Positions 13,410 to 25,842 of a DNA stretch of 64,000 nt are shown in pieces. The DNA lies in contig NC_068570.1 of the NCBI RefSeq assembly GCF_025698545.1, positions 54,517,924-54,581,923 of the forward strand. The letters run 5' to 3'. Source of the DNA: Gossypium raimondii. Its lineage: Eukaryota; Streptophyta; Magnoliopsida; Malvales; Malvaceae. Both the position numbers and the translations under genes were made by a program. Numbering within the stretch: position 1 is the first letter of the stretch; each line of letters opens with the position of its first letter. The notes beneath the pieces are model-generated. The model searched no databases. It was not told the DNA's origin and saw only the letters and a program-made list of their open reading frames with translations.

Positions 13410-14327
13410 AACTCATTCAGTTGCAATTCACTCTGTAAGTGCAGATTTTAACCCTTTTTTCTTTAAATTATTTTCCCCGGTTATTTATGTAAGTTGATTT
13501 CATGGTTGGCATTTGTGTCAATGTTATCATTTTTTTGACTCAAGTGGAAACAGGAGAAAGAAAGTGTTCTTTTGTTTTTCTCAAATAATAAAAGATTAAC
13601 AAAATTTTCAATGTTAGATTTTGTTGACTGTTTGTATGCTTGATTTTCTTTTCTAAATTTATACATGATTTAATGTAGAAATGTATAAAAATACATATTT
13701 GTACAAAAACTATATAAAGATAGAGATGGCAAAACTCAAACCACTCATGGAATTCAAACCGATTTGTTCGAATGAAATAATATTTTTTAAATAAATTTAA
13801 ATTTGTTAAAACTTTTGAACAATCTATTATAAATTCAAAATCTACTCTTTTTAACACAATACTTAAAACTATCTATAATCCCTTTGCAACCCATGAATAA
13901 GAAGATAATATGCCTTAACACACTCGAACTAAAATTCAATCAGCCAAATTTGTTACACCTATGTATTGCTCAAATTTAAATTTCTTCGATTAGGTTTAAT
14001 TATACTAATATATTAGTCTTATCTAATGTTAATTATAGATAAAAAATACATTAAACTCACCAACTAGTCAAGCTAAATATTAGAAGTACGGACTCCAAGT
14101 ATCTTTTAAAAAAGACGGCGAAACTGAAACTAATAGCTTATTTAATTGCCCCAGAAACCATACATTTCAGCATCAAGAAAACAGTTCCTTTATACACAGA
14201 ACCAAAAAAGGCATTTCCAGTTCTAACTAATATATTACCCACATGTAAATACATAACAATCCACTCCAAATATTTCAATGGTATGCCCCCAGAAACACCC
14301 CCAAACACACTTACCGTTGACTGCCAA
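13410..14327. other. Convergent intergenic region between eIF3g and BPM
   Basis: This tail-to-tail spacer must hold both 3' UTRs. It is AT-rich, and AATAA-type signals are plentiful (for example near 13585), so I cannot choose the real poly(A) sites. No further gene was seen. Confidence 0.5.
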
Positions 14328-17300
14328 TCAACGCCTCCGAACTCGCCTGCCATTGGGATTCATCGGTTCTGCTGCCGGACCTTCTGCTGCAAGATCCATC
14401 CCGTATACACTGCTGACACTCCTCTTCCGACTTGAAAGCAGACTCGAGCTCTCCTCGCTGGATGCAAAGGCCTTCAACATCTCCGATAACAAAGATGGAC
14501 AACATTCCTCCAAGTGCTTGAACCCTTCTGATTGCATCACCGCTGCAGAATAACGGAAATATACATTAGCTTAAGCATTACCATTGCCAAACAAGAAAAT
14601 ATGTTAGTTTGTAATGTAATACTAATTCCAACTTTTCAACAGAACCAGGTTCATGTGATAAAAAATGATCTATCACAATCACTTTCCATTGTCCTCGGAA
14701 CAAACACATTCAGAGCTTGTCAACGATTGACCGGCCATGCATAGAATTGACTGAAAGAGACAAATGACTAACTGGTGCATCCAACCAAAACAATTTCACT
14801 TTACTACGAACAAATTTTCAGGGATAAATTCCAACATCTAAAGCATTTAACAGTTTTGAGCACACAACTTGCTATGCCTAGACCAATATCATGCACTAAT
14901 TCGTTTCCCAGCATTTTGCAGAACAGTTTTATCTAAAAATTTCAAGTACCAAACTGCTTGGAGGTTAAGGGATTAGGTGCATTAACCTTGAGGAGGGTTT
15001 TGTACTTGAAATACAGGCATCTATCGAAGAGTTAGACATGCATAGGAAAGCAGACTTCTGATGCAAACAATACAAAAACCCAAGTTTACATAACCTGGAA
15101 TTTGCACCGGTAGTATTTTGAACACACACCTCCCAAGTTTGACGGAGTTGCAGCAAATTTTAAACATATGGCCTTAAGCTGTGCACAATGGTGCTGCTCA
15201 GCAAGTGCAAGGGTTGTTGCCACCGTATCAGCATTAAGTTCTTCACACAATTTTGCCTCACACAATACTTTGAGTCTATCTAAATTGTACAGATCAGCAG
15301 CAGCCAAAAGATGCTGAACCATATTGGTAGATGTACACATAGATGTGGAGTCTACAATTTCTTGTACATCAGGAAGCTTGTCGGTATAAATAAACAAGAG
15401 CATTGCCTGGAAGAACAAGAAGAAGAACAGGTAAGGGTAATGATGAATTCTCATTTGAGATGATCTTCATTAGCCAATAAATGAAAAAGCACATCAACAT
15501 AACTAAAATCTATACTTGGATCTTCACATCCAGGCAAATATAAGAACCACAATTTGTTGAATCCTATTTCTAATCAAATGGATTACGAAGAATCACATTA
15601 TTTCAAGGGTTTGCTTGTGCAATATTCTTAATTTTAGGTTCATTCTTCAAAGTCCAAAAGAAACTAATAGGAAGCATCACCTTGAAGATAGAAGACTCAA
15701 AATCTTTCATTACTTCTTTATCCAAATGAATTCTCATTTGAGTTAATCCTTTCATTAGCCAATGAATGAAAAAGCACATCTATCTAACTAAAATCTACAC
15801 TTGGATCTTCACATCCAGGCAAATATAAGAACTGCAGTTTATTGAACCCTATTTCTATTTCAATTAATTGAGAAGAATCATATATTTATTGCAAGTTTTT
15901 CCTTATGCAATATACTTAATTGTTGGTTTATTCTTCAAAGTCCAAAACCAAAAGAAAGTAAAAGGAAGCATCACCTTGAAGATAGAAGGCTCAAAATCTT
16001 TTACTACTATTTTATCCAAGTTAGGGTCTCCAACGAGCCCGAAAAACTGTGCTTTAAAAACAGGTGAACGTGCAGCAAGGATCAACTTATGTGCTTTAAA
16101 TGTCTCATCACCAACTTGAAACATTATATCACACCCAACTTCGGATTCTAACAAAGCTCTAAGATTCTGACCCATGTCTGATGGCGGTACAGGAATAGAA
16201 GACAGTTTTGGTCCCTCAAGGCGAGTTCTGACTACTCCAACAGTGCAGTTCATGATTAGGCAATCATCCTTAATGTAGTCAGAACTTTCTAAAGTTGTTC
16301 TTCTAAAGAATCGTTTGTAGCCCCTGAATGCATGGAAGAAAAGAGGTAAAAGCAATATAATATGCACATATTATAGATTAAATATTATAGTAAAGCTGAA
16401 AGAAACTTAGATGCTCAAAATAAAATGCACATATTTTAACAACAACAGAGATGAACATGAAACATCGAAAGTGATGTTAAAGGAAATCACCAATAAAACA
16501 CTTCTTCAAAAAGAGAAAAGTTACTGGTTTCTGCCCCTAGAACCATTTTCTTTTTTCTTGTTTCAGTCATTGCCTCACTGGGTCCTGTCCCAGGCTCACT
16601 TAAGTTATACTAACAGCTTCTAAGTGGTTTTTACCTTATATGAGTTCATAATTCTCAGACACCTTAAATTGGTGCAATGCTTAGATCCTCAAAAATAAAT
16701 GTAGGAGAATTTGCCAAAAAGATGTAACCCTACCAAACGCTTAATAACAACTCCATTGAACCTTACGGAAAAATAACTACAATTCAAAGTGACTACACAA
16801 ACGTCTCAAAATCTATATAAAACAATTATTTTCATATCAACTTATAGCTTAAACACGATAATGACATGGGAAATTTAACGAACACACACGAATTGCTGAA
16901 CCTCCATTTTCGATAAAAATTCACCAACATATAGAACCATATCACTATAATGTAAAAAAAAGCAAGTACCCAATAAATTATAAAATTATTCTCCCAATAC
17001 ACAAATATATATAGAGTTTCAAAAAAGAACATAAAATTATGAACCAAACTCCTAAAGTCTAAACCAAAATTATTACCACATGCTTCCTCTGTACTTCAAC
17101 GTATAAGGCCCACTCTCCAACGCTCTGTCAAAGTGACTATGAACCTTATGCTTCCCTTTCCCGCTCTGGTCAATAAGGGTGAGCTCGAAAAGCGCTCGAA
17201 CATCCGTACCTTCGCTAGCCAAGGCAATGAAAACCGAAACATACATCGCACTATCCTCCGGATTTTTACCGTCGGGGTAGAAGTAAATCGCCCAATCGTA

Positions 17301-17480
17301 GCCTCCAACCGTAAAAATATCGCTTTGTATACATTTCCCGGCACCCATCCCTTTCGCCAACGAGTAACCCTTGATCGTGAATTGGTGTGACCCGTTCACC
17401 GTCTCACTCACCGATTTCGATTCCGAATCCTTGAAATCTTCCATGTTGCTTTTCTTTCTTTTTTTCATCGAGTTCCCCAA
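14328..17480 (-). CDS. BPM: BTB/POZ and MATH domain-containing protein (BPM family)
   Basis: Minus-strand exons are 17480-17077, 16323-15975, 15406-15130 and 14542-14328. All junctions are GT-AG and in phase (404+349+277+215 nt), giving 414 aa, close to the family length of about 410. A MATH domain spans about 33-165 ([39 protein letters not shown]). A BTB/POZ domain spans about 199-315 ([20 protein letters not shown]). A BACK-like helical tail follows ([20 protein letters not shown]). The C-terminus GRRVRRR could be a nuclear signal. BPM proteins are substrate adaptors of CUL3 ubiquitin ligases: MATH binds targets such as ERF/RAP2.4, class I HD-ZIP and PP2CA proteins, and BTB binds CUL3. In-frame ATGs also occur at 17468 and 17444, so the N-terminus may be shorter. 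Intron 2 contains a duplicated exon-2 end (separate entry). Confidence 0.93.
15442..16020 (-). repeat. Tandem duplication of the exon 2 end within BPM intron 2
   Basis: Two direct copies of about 285 bp, roughly 15442-15723 and 15727-16020, share blocks such as CTTGGATCTTCACATCCAGG and AGGAAGCATCACCTTGAAGA. The higher-coordinate copy includes the last codons of real exon 2 (ending ...KDFEPSIFK at 15975) and its splice donor. The lower copy repeats this as ...KDFESSIFK with the same GTGATG donor, now inside intron 2. It could act as a decoy donor or partial exon, or be a neutral duplication. Confidence 0.8.
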
Positions 17481-18035
17481 AACCCTAACCCTAGAAATTG
17501 CATTTATTGGGTAAATTTGGAGAAATAAGTGAGGGTATAATGTGGAAAATAAGAGGTTAAGGCTATTTCCTTATAAAAATAGAGGTGACGGTGATTGTGG
17601 TGGCAGCAGCGACAGCAGCGGCGGCGGCGATAAAATGACCGGAGGGGAAATGTTAAAGAGGTTTCTTAGAGTTTTTTTTTCCTTTTTCTCCTGCTTCGGT
17701 GGAGTTTGGGGGTTGGTTAACGGGAATTGTGTATGCAATATATATTTTTAAACAAAATTAGCATTTTTTTATGATGTAAAAAAGTAAATAATAAATGGCT
17801 AATATACTAAAAAGCCCTTAAACGACTACTAAACTTTGAAATTTTGATGCATTAGAAATTTAAAATATATAAAATTTATAAATTTATAGAAAAAATCATT
17901 TTATAATATCAGATTTTATAAAATATCAAATTTTATGTATTTTAAATTTAATAATAATATAAAAATATGATAATTTATAAAAAATTTAAAATATATAAAA
18001 TTAATAAAAAAAAGTTTGGAATGAATCTAATTTAG
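17481..18035. other. BPM upstream region
   Basis: This stretch lies upstream of the minus-strand BPM start. 17500-17660 has leader-like G/C-richer sequence with short GGCGG/GCAGC trinucleotide runs (near 17600-17630), probably 5' UTR or proximal promoter. 17750-18035 is AT-rich. A 69-codon + strand frame at 17542 is treated as non-coding. Confidence 0.4.
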
Positions 18036-18558
18036 AAGTGTTCGTGGATTGGGTTCAGGTCGGGCTTAAGTATGATATTAATATACTTTATGCTTGCTTA
18101 AGCTTAGCCCGGCCCAAAAGATGAGCTTAAAATTTTGCCCAAGCCCGACTATATTTGTAAATAACTAACCTAAGTCTGTTTTTGCCCACTCATATTATTT
18201 TTAAAATATATATTTATATTATTTTAATTTAATATTTAATATTTTAATATTTTTTATTTATTAAAATTTTATATTTAGTTTTCTTAACATTTTTTTAATA
18301 ATTACATTATAGTAGTATTATATATTACTATAGATTTAATTTTTATGTGTTATAAATTATATAATATAAAACATTACAAACTTAAAAATATATTTGGTCG
18401 GGTTGGGCTTGGGCCTTAAATGTTGAAGCCCAAGCTCGGCCCATGTTTTAAATAGGTCATTCAAACCCATTTTTCAGACCTAATATATTTTTTTTCAAAC
18501 CCTCCCAATTTCGAGCAAGCCTTCGGGCTTGGACGAGTAACTCAATCCATGAACAGGT
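18036..18558. mobile_element. hAT-like MITE with near-exact target duplication
   Basis: The left end reads AAGTGTTCGTGGATTGGG and the right end, reversed, ACCTGTTCATGGATTGAG. Flanks CTAATTTAG (18027-18035) and CTAATCTAG (18559-18567) match at 8 of 9 bases, fitting the 8-bp duplications of hAT elements. The interior has GGGCTTGGGC and CGGCCCA runs and no coding capacity. Length is 523 bp. Confidence 0.68.
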
Positions 18559-18567
18559 CTAATCTAG

Positions 18568-21500
18568 TCAAATGATTATCCAGATTTAAATGTATTTGGA
18601 GAATTAGTTGTCTAAGTTCATTCTAGTGATGACAAATAATAGTTTTAATATTTTTATAATTTTATATAATTTTAAATATTTTAGATTGTATATATTTTAA
18701 ATTTCAAAATAATAATATTAAATTTAAATATGTACATATATAAACTAAAAACTTATGTCTAAAATAAACTTGGGCAAATGGTTGTCCACATTTAGATGAA
18801 CTTGGAGAACCATTTGTCCAATTCATTCCCTATATGTTAAAAATTTATATATTTTTAAAAAATGTTAAATACTTTTAAATATTTTTTCACATATCAAATG
18901 TAAAGCTATCACTTATCACCGTGCTATTGATCATTAATACCACATTAGTGTGTTTTAATGGTGTTAATCAGGTACCTAGGAAAAGTACCAAGTTAGCTTA
19001 CGGTGTTTAAGTTTAGTTCCCAATTAGATCCAAAAAAAGTTAGGCATCTAGGTACCAATTGTTAAGTTTAAATAGTTTCGATGAAACCTTCAATTTCTGT
19101 CGTACGTTAGGACGAGTGAGGAGTGTTACAAATGTTTCCCATATGTAATGCTAGAAAAACAGGCTCGAGCCAGAAAAGCCTGCTCGTGCTGATCCAAGCT
19201 TGTAACAAATATGATCTGAGAAAATTCGAGCCTAACATTGCTTGAGCTCAAGAAAGCCCGAATCTATAAGAATTTGAGTCTGAGATCAATTTGGTCCAAG
19301 ATCGAGATAAATCCAATCTAAAGCCCGAATTTATAGCTGAACAACCATAATAGACCATAATTAATATAATTTTATGATATTACTTAAAATATGTTCATAA
19401 GCCTTACATATTTATATTAAAATTTTATTAATAGCAAAAGTAATTAATAATAAATCTTTATGTTAAATTATAAAGTGAAATAAATTTTAAAAATATTAAT
19501 CGAATATAAAATATTTTAATATTACAATTACATAATGTATAATAATTATTAAAATTAATAATTATTAAAATTTATAAAATTTAAATTTAATGATAATATA
19601 AAATATATAATAACATAATATATTAATTTAACAATACGATAAGTACTTATAAAAATTGATTAACATGATTTATTATGCGATACTGAGAATATTACTAATA
19701 ATTTTAATTTTAATGATTTGGGAATTTAGGTTTTGTTTTTATTGATTAATGTTTAATGTTTTAATTAATCTTATTATCTTTATATTAATTTTTAATTTAG
19801 AATGAGTTTATTTTTATTTAGGTTGGGTTTTGAATTAAAGTTTAAATTGGGCCTACGTTTGGGTTTGTTTGGTATTGGATATGGTTTTAAATATATTACA
19901 CATTTAATAAGTGTAAAGTTGGTTAATTTCGTTTGAACAATTTTTAATTTCAAAACCGAAATTGAACCGATAACATCAAATCAACTGCTTACCGAACCCA
20001 ACCTTTGCATATATAAACTAGTAATATAATAACTGATAATATTTAATCATTAATACATATATAAACTATTTATTATATTATATTATATTATATTATATAG
20101 TAGGAGGACTAACTTTTAAATGTATGAAGAGTATAGAGACTTAAAACATATTTCAACCAATATAATAATAAACAATAATATGTAATAATTAATATATTAT
20201 GTACTACTATTATAGTATATGATCTAGTATTACATAATGTAATAATATATTATAAAACTATTAATACATATATAACTATTGATTAGTCCAAAATCAAAAT
20301 CGAATTAACTAATCGATTTGCTTGAATTGGCTCGATTTAGTCAGTTAACAGTGGCGTAGCTAGGGGCTGGTAGGAGCCCCTAAAATGGAAAATTTTCCAT
20401 TTAGGTGCTTTAAAATTTTTAAAATTTTAAATTAGTAAAGGTCAAATTACATTTTGGCCCCCTAAAAATGATAATAATTTTATTTAATCCTTTAAAATTT
20501 ATAAAAATATAGGCTATTCAAATGGTAAAATTGCATTTTTAATTTTGTAAAAATTAAAATTTAATTTTGACCCCCCTAAATTTTTTTTATGGTTTAGCCC
20601 TATCGGTTAAGTAGGTCTTAATAGCTAACTATAATAGATGATATACTATTATATAATAGAATAATATAGTATGTAACTATTACTAAAACTTTAATACATA
20701 TATATAACTATGATTATATTATATATTATAATAAAAGATATAGTATTACATAATATTATAATGTTTAATTATTAATGCATGTATAAACTATTAATATATT
20801 ATATATCATATGCAGGGGCAAAGCTAGAAATTTTTTTTAGGGGGATCAAAATTAAATTGTAATTTTTATGATAGTAAAAATGCAATTTCACCGTTTTAAT
20901 AGCCTATATCTTTATAAATTTTAAAGGATTAAATCAATTTTTTATCATTTTTAAGGGGTCAAAGTGTAATTTTACCTGCACTAATTTAAAATTTTAAAAA
21001 TTTTAAAAGGCCTAAATGAAAATTTTTCCATTTTAGAGGGGACCGCAGGCGTTGCTAGCCCCCTAACTATGCCCATGATTATATGAATATGATATAGTAT
21101 TATATAAAATAATAGTAACGCTAACTTTCAAGTGTACAAAGAGTATAGGAACTTAGAGTATATTTCAACCAATATAATAATAAACAATAATATATAATGA
21201 AAAGTAATATATTTAAAACTATTAATACATATATATAACTATTAATTGGTCCAAAATCAAAACCGAATTTATCAATCGATTTGCTTGAATTGGCTTGATT
21301 TCGTTGGCTAAGTCAGTTTAAATCTCTAACTATAATAGATGATATACTATTAAATAATATAATAATATAGTATATGAGGAGGATCCACTTACACCGATGT
21401 AAACCATTTTGTATCTCTTTGTATGACTAATATTTTAATAATCTAATTATTGAATTTATCGATATAATTTTACTTGTCCTGCACGTAAAATTTTTAATCG

Positions 21501-22393
21501 ATCAATATTTCTATCATATTGATCTAAAATACTATATATATTTATATTTATTGAAGCAGTTAAAATTTTTCATAAAACAAAATAGTTAGAATTTTTAATT
21601 TACATAAAATTTGACATACATAATATATATGAATGAAATACAAAATATAATGGTTGGATCGTGAAAATATTAATCATACAAAAAATACGAAATGTAGTAA
21701 AACTACTTTAGTTTTATACTTTTACACTAATGTAAGTGAATCCTCCCATAGAATATAACTATTACTAAAACTATTATGCAGTATATATAACTATTATTAT
21801 ATTATAAATTATAATAAAAATATAGTATTACATGATATTATAAATTTTTAATCATTAATTCATATATATATAAGTTATTAGTATATTATTTATTATATGA
21901 TATGATATAGCATTATATAATATAGTAGGAGGCTAATTTTAAATGTCTTGAGAGTATAGAGAATTAGAACATATATATAAACAAATATAATAATAATTAA
22001 TAATTAATATAGTATTACTATTATAGTAGGTGCTATAGTATTACAGAATGTAATAATATATTTTAAAACTAATAATACATACATAACTATTAATTGGTCT
22101 AAAATCAAAATCTAATTGACATCTTGATTTGCTTGAATTGGATCGATTTGGTCAAATAAGTTTGTTTTAGTAACTAATTATAATAGATTATATACTTTTA
22201 CATAATATAATAATATAGTATATAGCTATGACTAAAATTATTAATACATACTAGTATTCCTATCACAAGCATATGCGTGTGGAAACGATGTATTTGGAAT
22301 ACTGGTGTGCGTTAGAATATAACATACAATAAATAATAAAAATTTTAGGTTTGGAAGTAATTAATAAGGACACATGCAATTTGTAAAATATTT
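18568..22393. repeat. AT-rich repeat cluster with repeated segments and MITE copies
   Basis: No gene was seen. A segment with GTATAGAGACTTAAAACATA-like sequence, followed by AATATAATAATAAACAATAA, recurs near 20125, 21140 and 21945 with drift. Each copy is followed by a CGAATT/GATTTGCTTGAATTGG block. Between the first two copies lie two opposed copies of a GTGGCGTAGCTAGGGG-type MITE (separate entry). The arrangement looks like nested insertions plus segmental duplication of about 0.9-1 kb. Confidence 0.55.
20345..21085. repeat. Inverted pair of a CAGTGGCG-type short element
   Basis: A minus-oriented copy (about 20345-20610) and a plus-oriented copy (about 20812-21085) share blocks such as AATGGAAAATTTTCCATTTA and TTTATAAATTTTAAAGGATT in opposite orientation. 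The GTGGCGTAGCTAGGGG end and its partner near GCTAGCCCCCTAACTATGCC form the terminal inverted repeat. A related end (CAGTGGCGGAACTACG) lies in RCA intron 3 at about 44751. There is no coding capacity. Confidence 0.6.
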
Positions 22394-22409
22394 ACTACAC
22401 CAAAACAGA

Positions 22410-22715
22410 CTTTTAGCGGCACGTTAAGAAGCGCCGAAAAAACGCCGCTAAAGAACGTGTGGCTAACTTTAGCGGCGCTTGTCCCACAAACGCCGCTATA
22501 GACCGAGACCTTTAGTGGCGCTTATCCCACAAACGCCGAAAGACCGAGACCTTTAGCGGCGTTTTTCCCACAAATGCCGCTAAAGACCAAGACCTTTAGC
22601 GGCACTTCTCCCACAAACGCCGCTAAAGACCAAGAACTTTAGCGGCGCTTTTCCCACAAACGCCGCTAAAGACCAAGACCTTTAGCGGCGCTTTTGCCAC
22701 AAACGCCGCTAAAAA
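22410..22715. repeat. Left subterminal AGCGGCG palindromic array
   Basis: About six units of roughly 45-50 bp of the form TTTAGCGGCGCTTTTCCCAC-AAACGCCGCTAAAGACC. Each unit can fold as a hairpin. Such arrays bind transposase in CACTA systems; that role is inferred here. Confidence 0.8.
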
Positions 22716-23059
22716 CATGATTTAAAAAAATATTTTAATTAAATAATATTTATTTCTATCATAAATATTATATTATGTTTTATTTTTAAAATTTAAACTT
22801 TAAACTATAACTTTTAAGGATAAAAAATATTAAATTAAAATTTATATTAAAATTTTAACTTTAAAGCTAAATATAAAAATTAATGAATTTAAATTAAGAA
22901 AATTAAAACAAGTTACATTCTATATTAGAATTACATAAGAGAATTGTTTACATTCTATATTAGAATTACATAAGTTCTGTTTACAAGTTACATTCTATAT
23001 TAGAAAATTGTTTACAAGTTACATTCTCTCGTGACCAACTCTCAAAATCAACTCTTTAA

Positions 23060-23232
23060 GGGATCTTTTTTCCCTTTACTCAGTGTAACCGAGTTGCAAC
23101 AGGTGGTTTATCCATACTTTTTTTGCCATCCCACATGTAAACATCACCTATAGCAGTAGCAGCCCAGTACTTACCAACAGAAATGCTTACGATTGTTTTC
23201 TCACAAAGGGAATATAGCTGTACAAATTCATC
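23060..23232 (-). pseudogene. RCC1-repeat protein fragment (captured exon)
   Basis: Reading 23232 down to about 23064, the minus strand gives a short piece ending ...GDVYMWDGKKSMDKPPVATR then LH and a stop. I recognise the style of plant RCC1-repeat/ankyrin proteins, whose blades end in motifs like GDVYMWDGKKGKDKPPVATR. A preceding EKTIVSISVGKYWAATAIG stretch fits one RCC1 blade. Only one blade is present and it ends in a stop, so this is a gene fragment inside the CACTA-like element. Confidence 0.6.
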
Positions 23233-23657
23233 CAAATGAAGTGAAGTAGTTTTAGAATTTAAAATAATAAATTAATAACACAATTAAGAGATCAGTTAGC
23301 ACATTAGGAAGGGAGAGAAGTATATTGTGAGAGAATAACTTGAGTGCCCACATGACTTTCGCAAAGTAAAATATATCAAGCAATTACAATTAGGATTTTC
23401 AACCTTTCACTGTCCTTAAACCTTTAGAAAGTATGATTACAGAACATACTTTAGCATTTTCCTAAATAGATAATTTTGCCAGTCTCTCTTTCTCAGCACT
23501 CTGGAATGCAGATGGATCTGATCCTTCATTGAGCCCTCCTGAAACCTTCATGAACTGCACCAACCAGTAACAGCATGAACTTGAGCTTCAATGATAGAAC
23601 AGTTTCTAGTGGTACAATTGTAACGGGCAAAAGAAGATAGGAACGCCTAGTAGGTAC

Positions 23658-23831
23658 ATGGGTGCTCACCTCTTCATAACATTCATTACAAAGTCCATAG
23701 GCAAAAGGTTTTCTCTCCTTGTGCCTACATAGCACTTCATCTAAGCTGGTTTCTTTTGACCCAGTATTTGGTTGTTTTCTAGTTAGTGAACTAGTTCGAA
23801 GCTCCCTCTCCTTTTCCTTAAAATCCTCCAT
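23658..23831 (-). pseudogene. Unrecognised exon-like fragment with Cys motif
   Basis: A minus-strand frame starts at ATG 23831. It encodes a charged N-terminus (MEDFKEKERELRTSS) and then LCRHKERKPFAYGLCNECYE, a C-x13-C-x2-C arrangement that could bind metal. A good donor (GAG|GTGAGC) follows at about 23670. The open frame continues past it to 23526 with hydrophobic sequence that looks intronic. I do not recognise the family. Its position among captured pieces on the same strand suggests another captured exon, or the start of a chimeric reading frame. Confidence 0.4.
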
Positions 23832-24950
23832 CTGGTCATAAGTTTAAAACAGTGGAGGTATTTTCAAGAAATGAAATCAATATTTAAAAAATAAATGCAA
23901 CAGAGGATAAGTTAACTACATGCAGAAAACAACAAATTCAACATAACACTTGTTGTAATGATAAAAAATTGGCATCAAATTTTTCATAAAATTATTTAGA
24001 TACTCCTTAGAGTGGACATAATCAATAAGAGTAATAGAAGTAAAGATTCACTAATCAAATTCTACCATACAAAAAAATAATAGCAATGACACGTGTTACA
24101 ATTACGACAACAACAACATAGCTTTTCTCCCAGATGGTAATTATAAACAGAAATAATTAAAATTGAGAATTAAATATACTTTTTTTCATATTTCATTTCT
24201 TTGGGTCCTTTTCTCTTTTTTTAATGTGCCAAAAAAAAGAAGAAAAAAATCCAACAACATGCCAACTATACTTGCTGTTCCTAGATCTCCATAGTGAAAC
24301 AGCAAGGGAAACCACAATGTAGCAGACATGTCATTAACAAAACATACCAACATATAATTGTCAACATAAATGATACCATTTTTCAAAAGATAAAATCAAG
24401 GCTTTGCTTGGTAAAATGGAAAAAAAATTGGAAAGATTAAAGATTGAAGGAGAAAAATAGAAAGAAAATATTTTTGTCCTTTCTGTTGGTGCACTTGATA
24501 GGAAAGATGGAAAAATAGAAAGAAAAGGTAATTTATTTTCATCCATTGCTTGATAGATTAGAAAAATGAGAGGAAAGCAAATTAAAATTTAAGATGTGAA
24601 AGGCAAATTACCAATGAGCTTGAATACATTTTATTACTTTACATAGTGTTAAGCATCCAACCTAAAACTACTTGGCAGTATATGAGGAAACAAAACTTGA
24701 ATATAAGACAAGAAACCAAAGACTTAACAGACATGAGGTTACACCAATTAACACTGCCCCTCACGAGCTCAACAAAAGCCCACATGTGACCAACCTCATG
24801 TTAAGCATCCAACATAACACGGAATTCATATTCAATCACATTGTTCACATAGGCTTAATGAAAGGCGCATAAATCTATTGCTAAAAGTTGGGTTTGAATC
24901 TCCTTTTCTCTACTCAAAGATTACTTCCAATGCCAATTGAAACAAATACC

Positions 24951-25384
24951 TTAGCAGGAATCCATTTTACATGACCAATAGCATCCATAGCAGCCTGATG
25001 AAAGCCTTCCATTGATGCAAACCATTGTTCAGTTGCCCTAAATATAGTAGGCTTCTTTGTACGCCAATCATATAGATACTTATGTTCTGCATAACAGAAT
25101 AGGTATGGTGATTACTGGCATGGGTACCCTTTTTTGTTTAACACTCAGAAAAAGAATAGCAGCCAACAACAGACCTTTATAAAATTATCACAAAGAATAA
25201 TAATAACAACAATAATAGAAGTAGTAGAAAGATGGGCTTTAAATGAAAAACCTACCATATGATTCCTCCATTATAATGGACAATTTTTCATCCAAGTATT
25301 TGATAACTGCAGCATTACCATCTCCAAGAACATCAAGCCCATTAAACTGCCCAGCTTCCTCGGTGAACTTTCCATTATCATGGT
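24951..25384 (-). pseudogene. Organellar isoleucyl-tRNA synthetase fragment, two exons
   Basis: Minus-strand exon A (about 25384-25260) reads NGKFTEEAGQFNGLDVLGDG and then a KYLDEKLSIIMEESY stretch. Exon B (25087-24951) reads [20 protein letters not shown] followed by [20 protein letters not shown] and WIPAK. These match the editing-to-catalytic-domain part of class I IleRS of the plastid/mitochondrial type (OVA2 in Arabidopsis). The intron between them has GT-AG ends and the donor after exon B is intact. Only about 85 residues of a roughly 1,100-residue enzyme are present, without HIGH or KMSKS motifs, so this is a fragment, not a gene. Confidence 0.85.
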
Positions 25385-25390
25385 CTTAAC

Positions 25391-25618
25391 TTGTTCCAGG
25401 TTTATCATAGATCAGAATATGAGAACTGCAAGTTTCTATTATGTATATCTTACCTGAGTCACCAAAGCATAGAGTGGATGAGTCACATAACTGAAAAGGA
25501 ACTGTATGATAACCCTGAAAAAGTTGCAAATTTTGCATTTTATGAGAAAAGTTTTCACTTTGTTAAATCAAAATGTTGGCCTAAAAAGTTGCATGAACCC
25601 ACCCCATTGAGACTCTAA
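25391..25618 (+). other. Unrecognised open frame within the CACTA-like element
   Basis: A 75-codon + strand frame holds SIEWMSHITEKELYDNPEKV and then a FAFYEKSFHFVKSKCW stretch. Its composition looks protein-like rather than AT-rich random, and it lies between the IleRS and MLO fragments but on the opposite strand. No family was recognised. It may be a further captured fragment or chance. Confidence 0.25.
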
Positions 25619-25842
25619 TGATAACGTCTTCAATATGTTCATGGTAGCAAGATCTTATCGTAAATTCATACTGAAATTTGATGAAAAAATGACTTATTAG
25701 ATAAGGTGATCAAACAATTGCATATGAAACACACAACAGAAAGGAAAGAACTACATGTACAAATTTGCATATCAAACAATTTGCTCATAATCCCAAACCA
25801 GAAATACATGTACAAATGAATCAAACATGCTATTGTACTTAC

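Noticed and set aside
22410-22715. CRISPR-like array
   Set aside because: Units are palindromic with near-identical spacers, in a plant genome, at the end of an inverted-repeat transposon; these are CACTA-type subterminal repeats.
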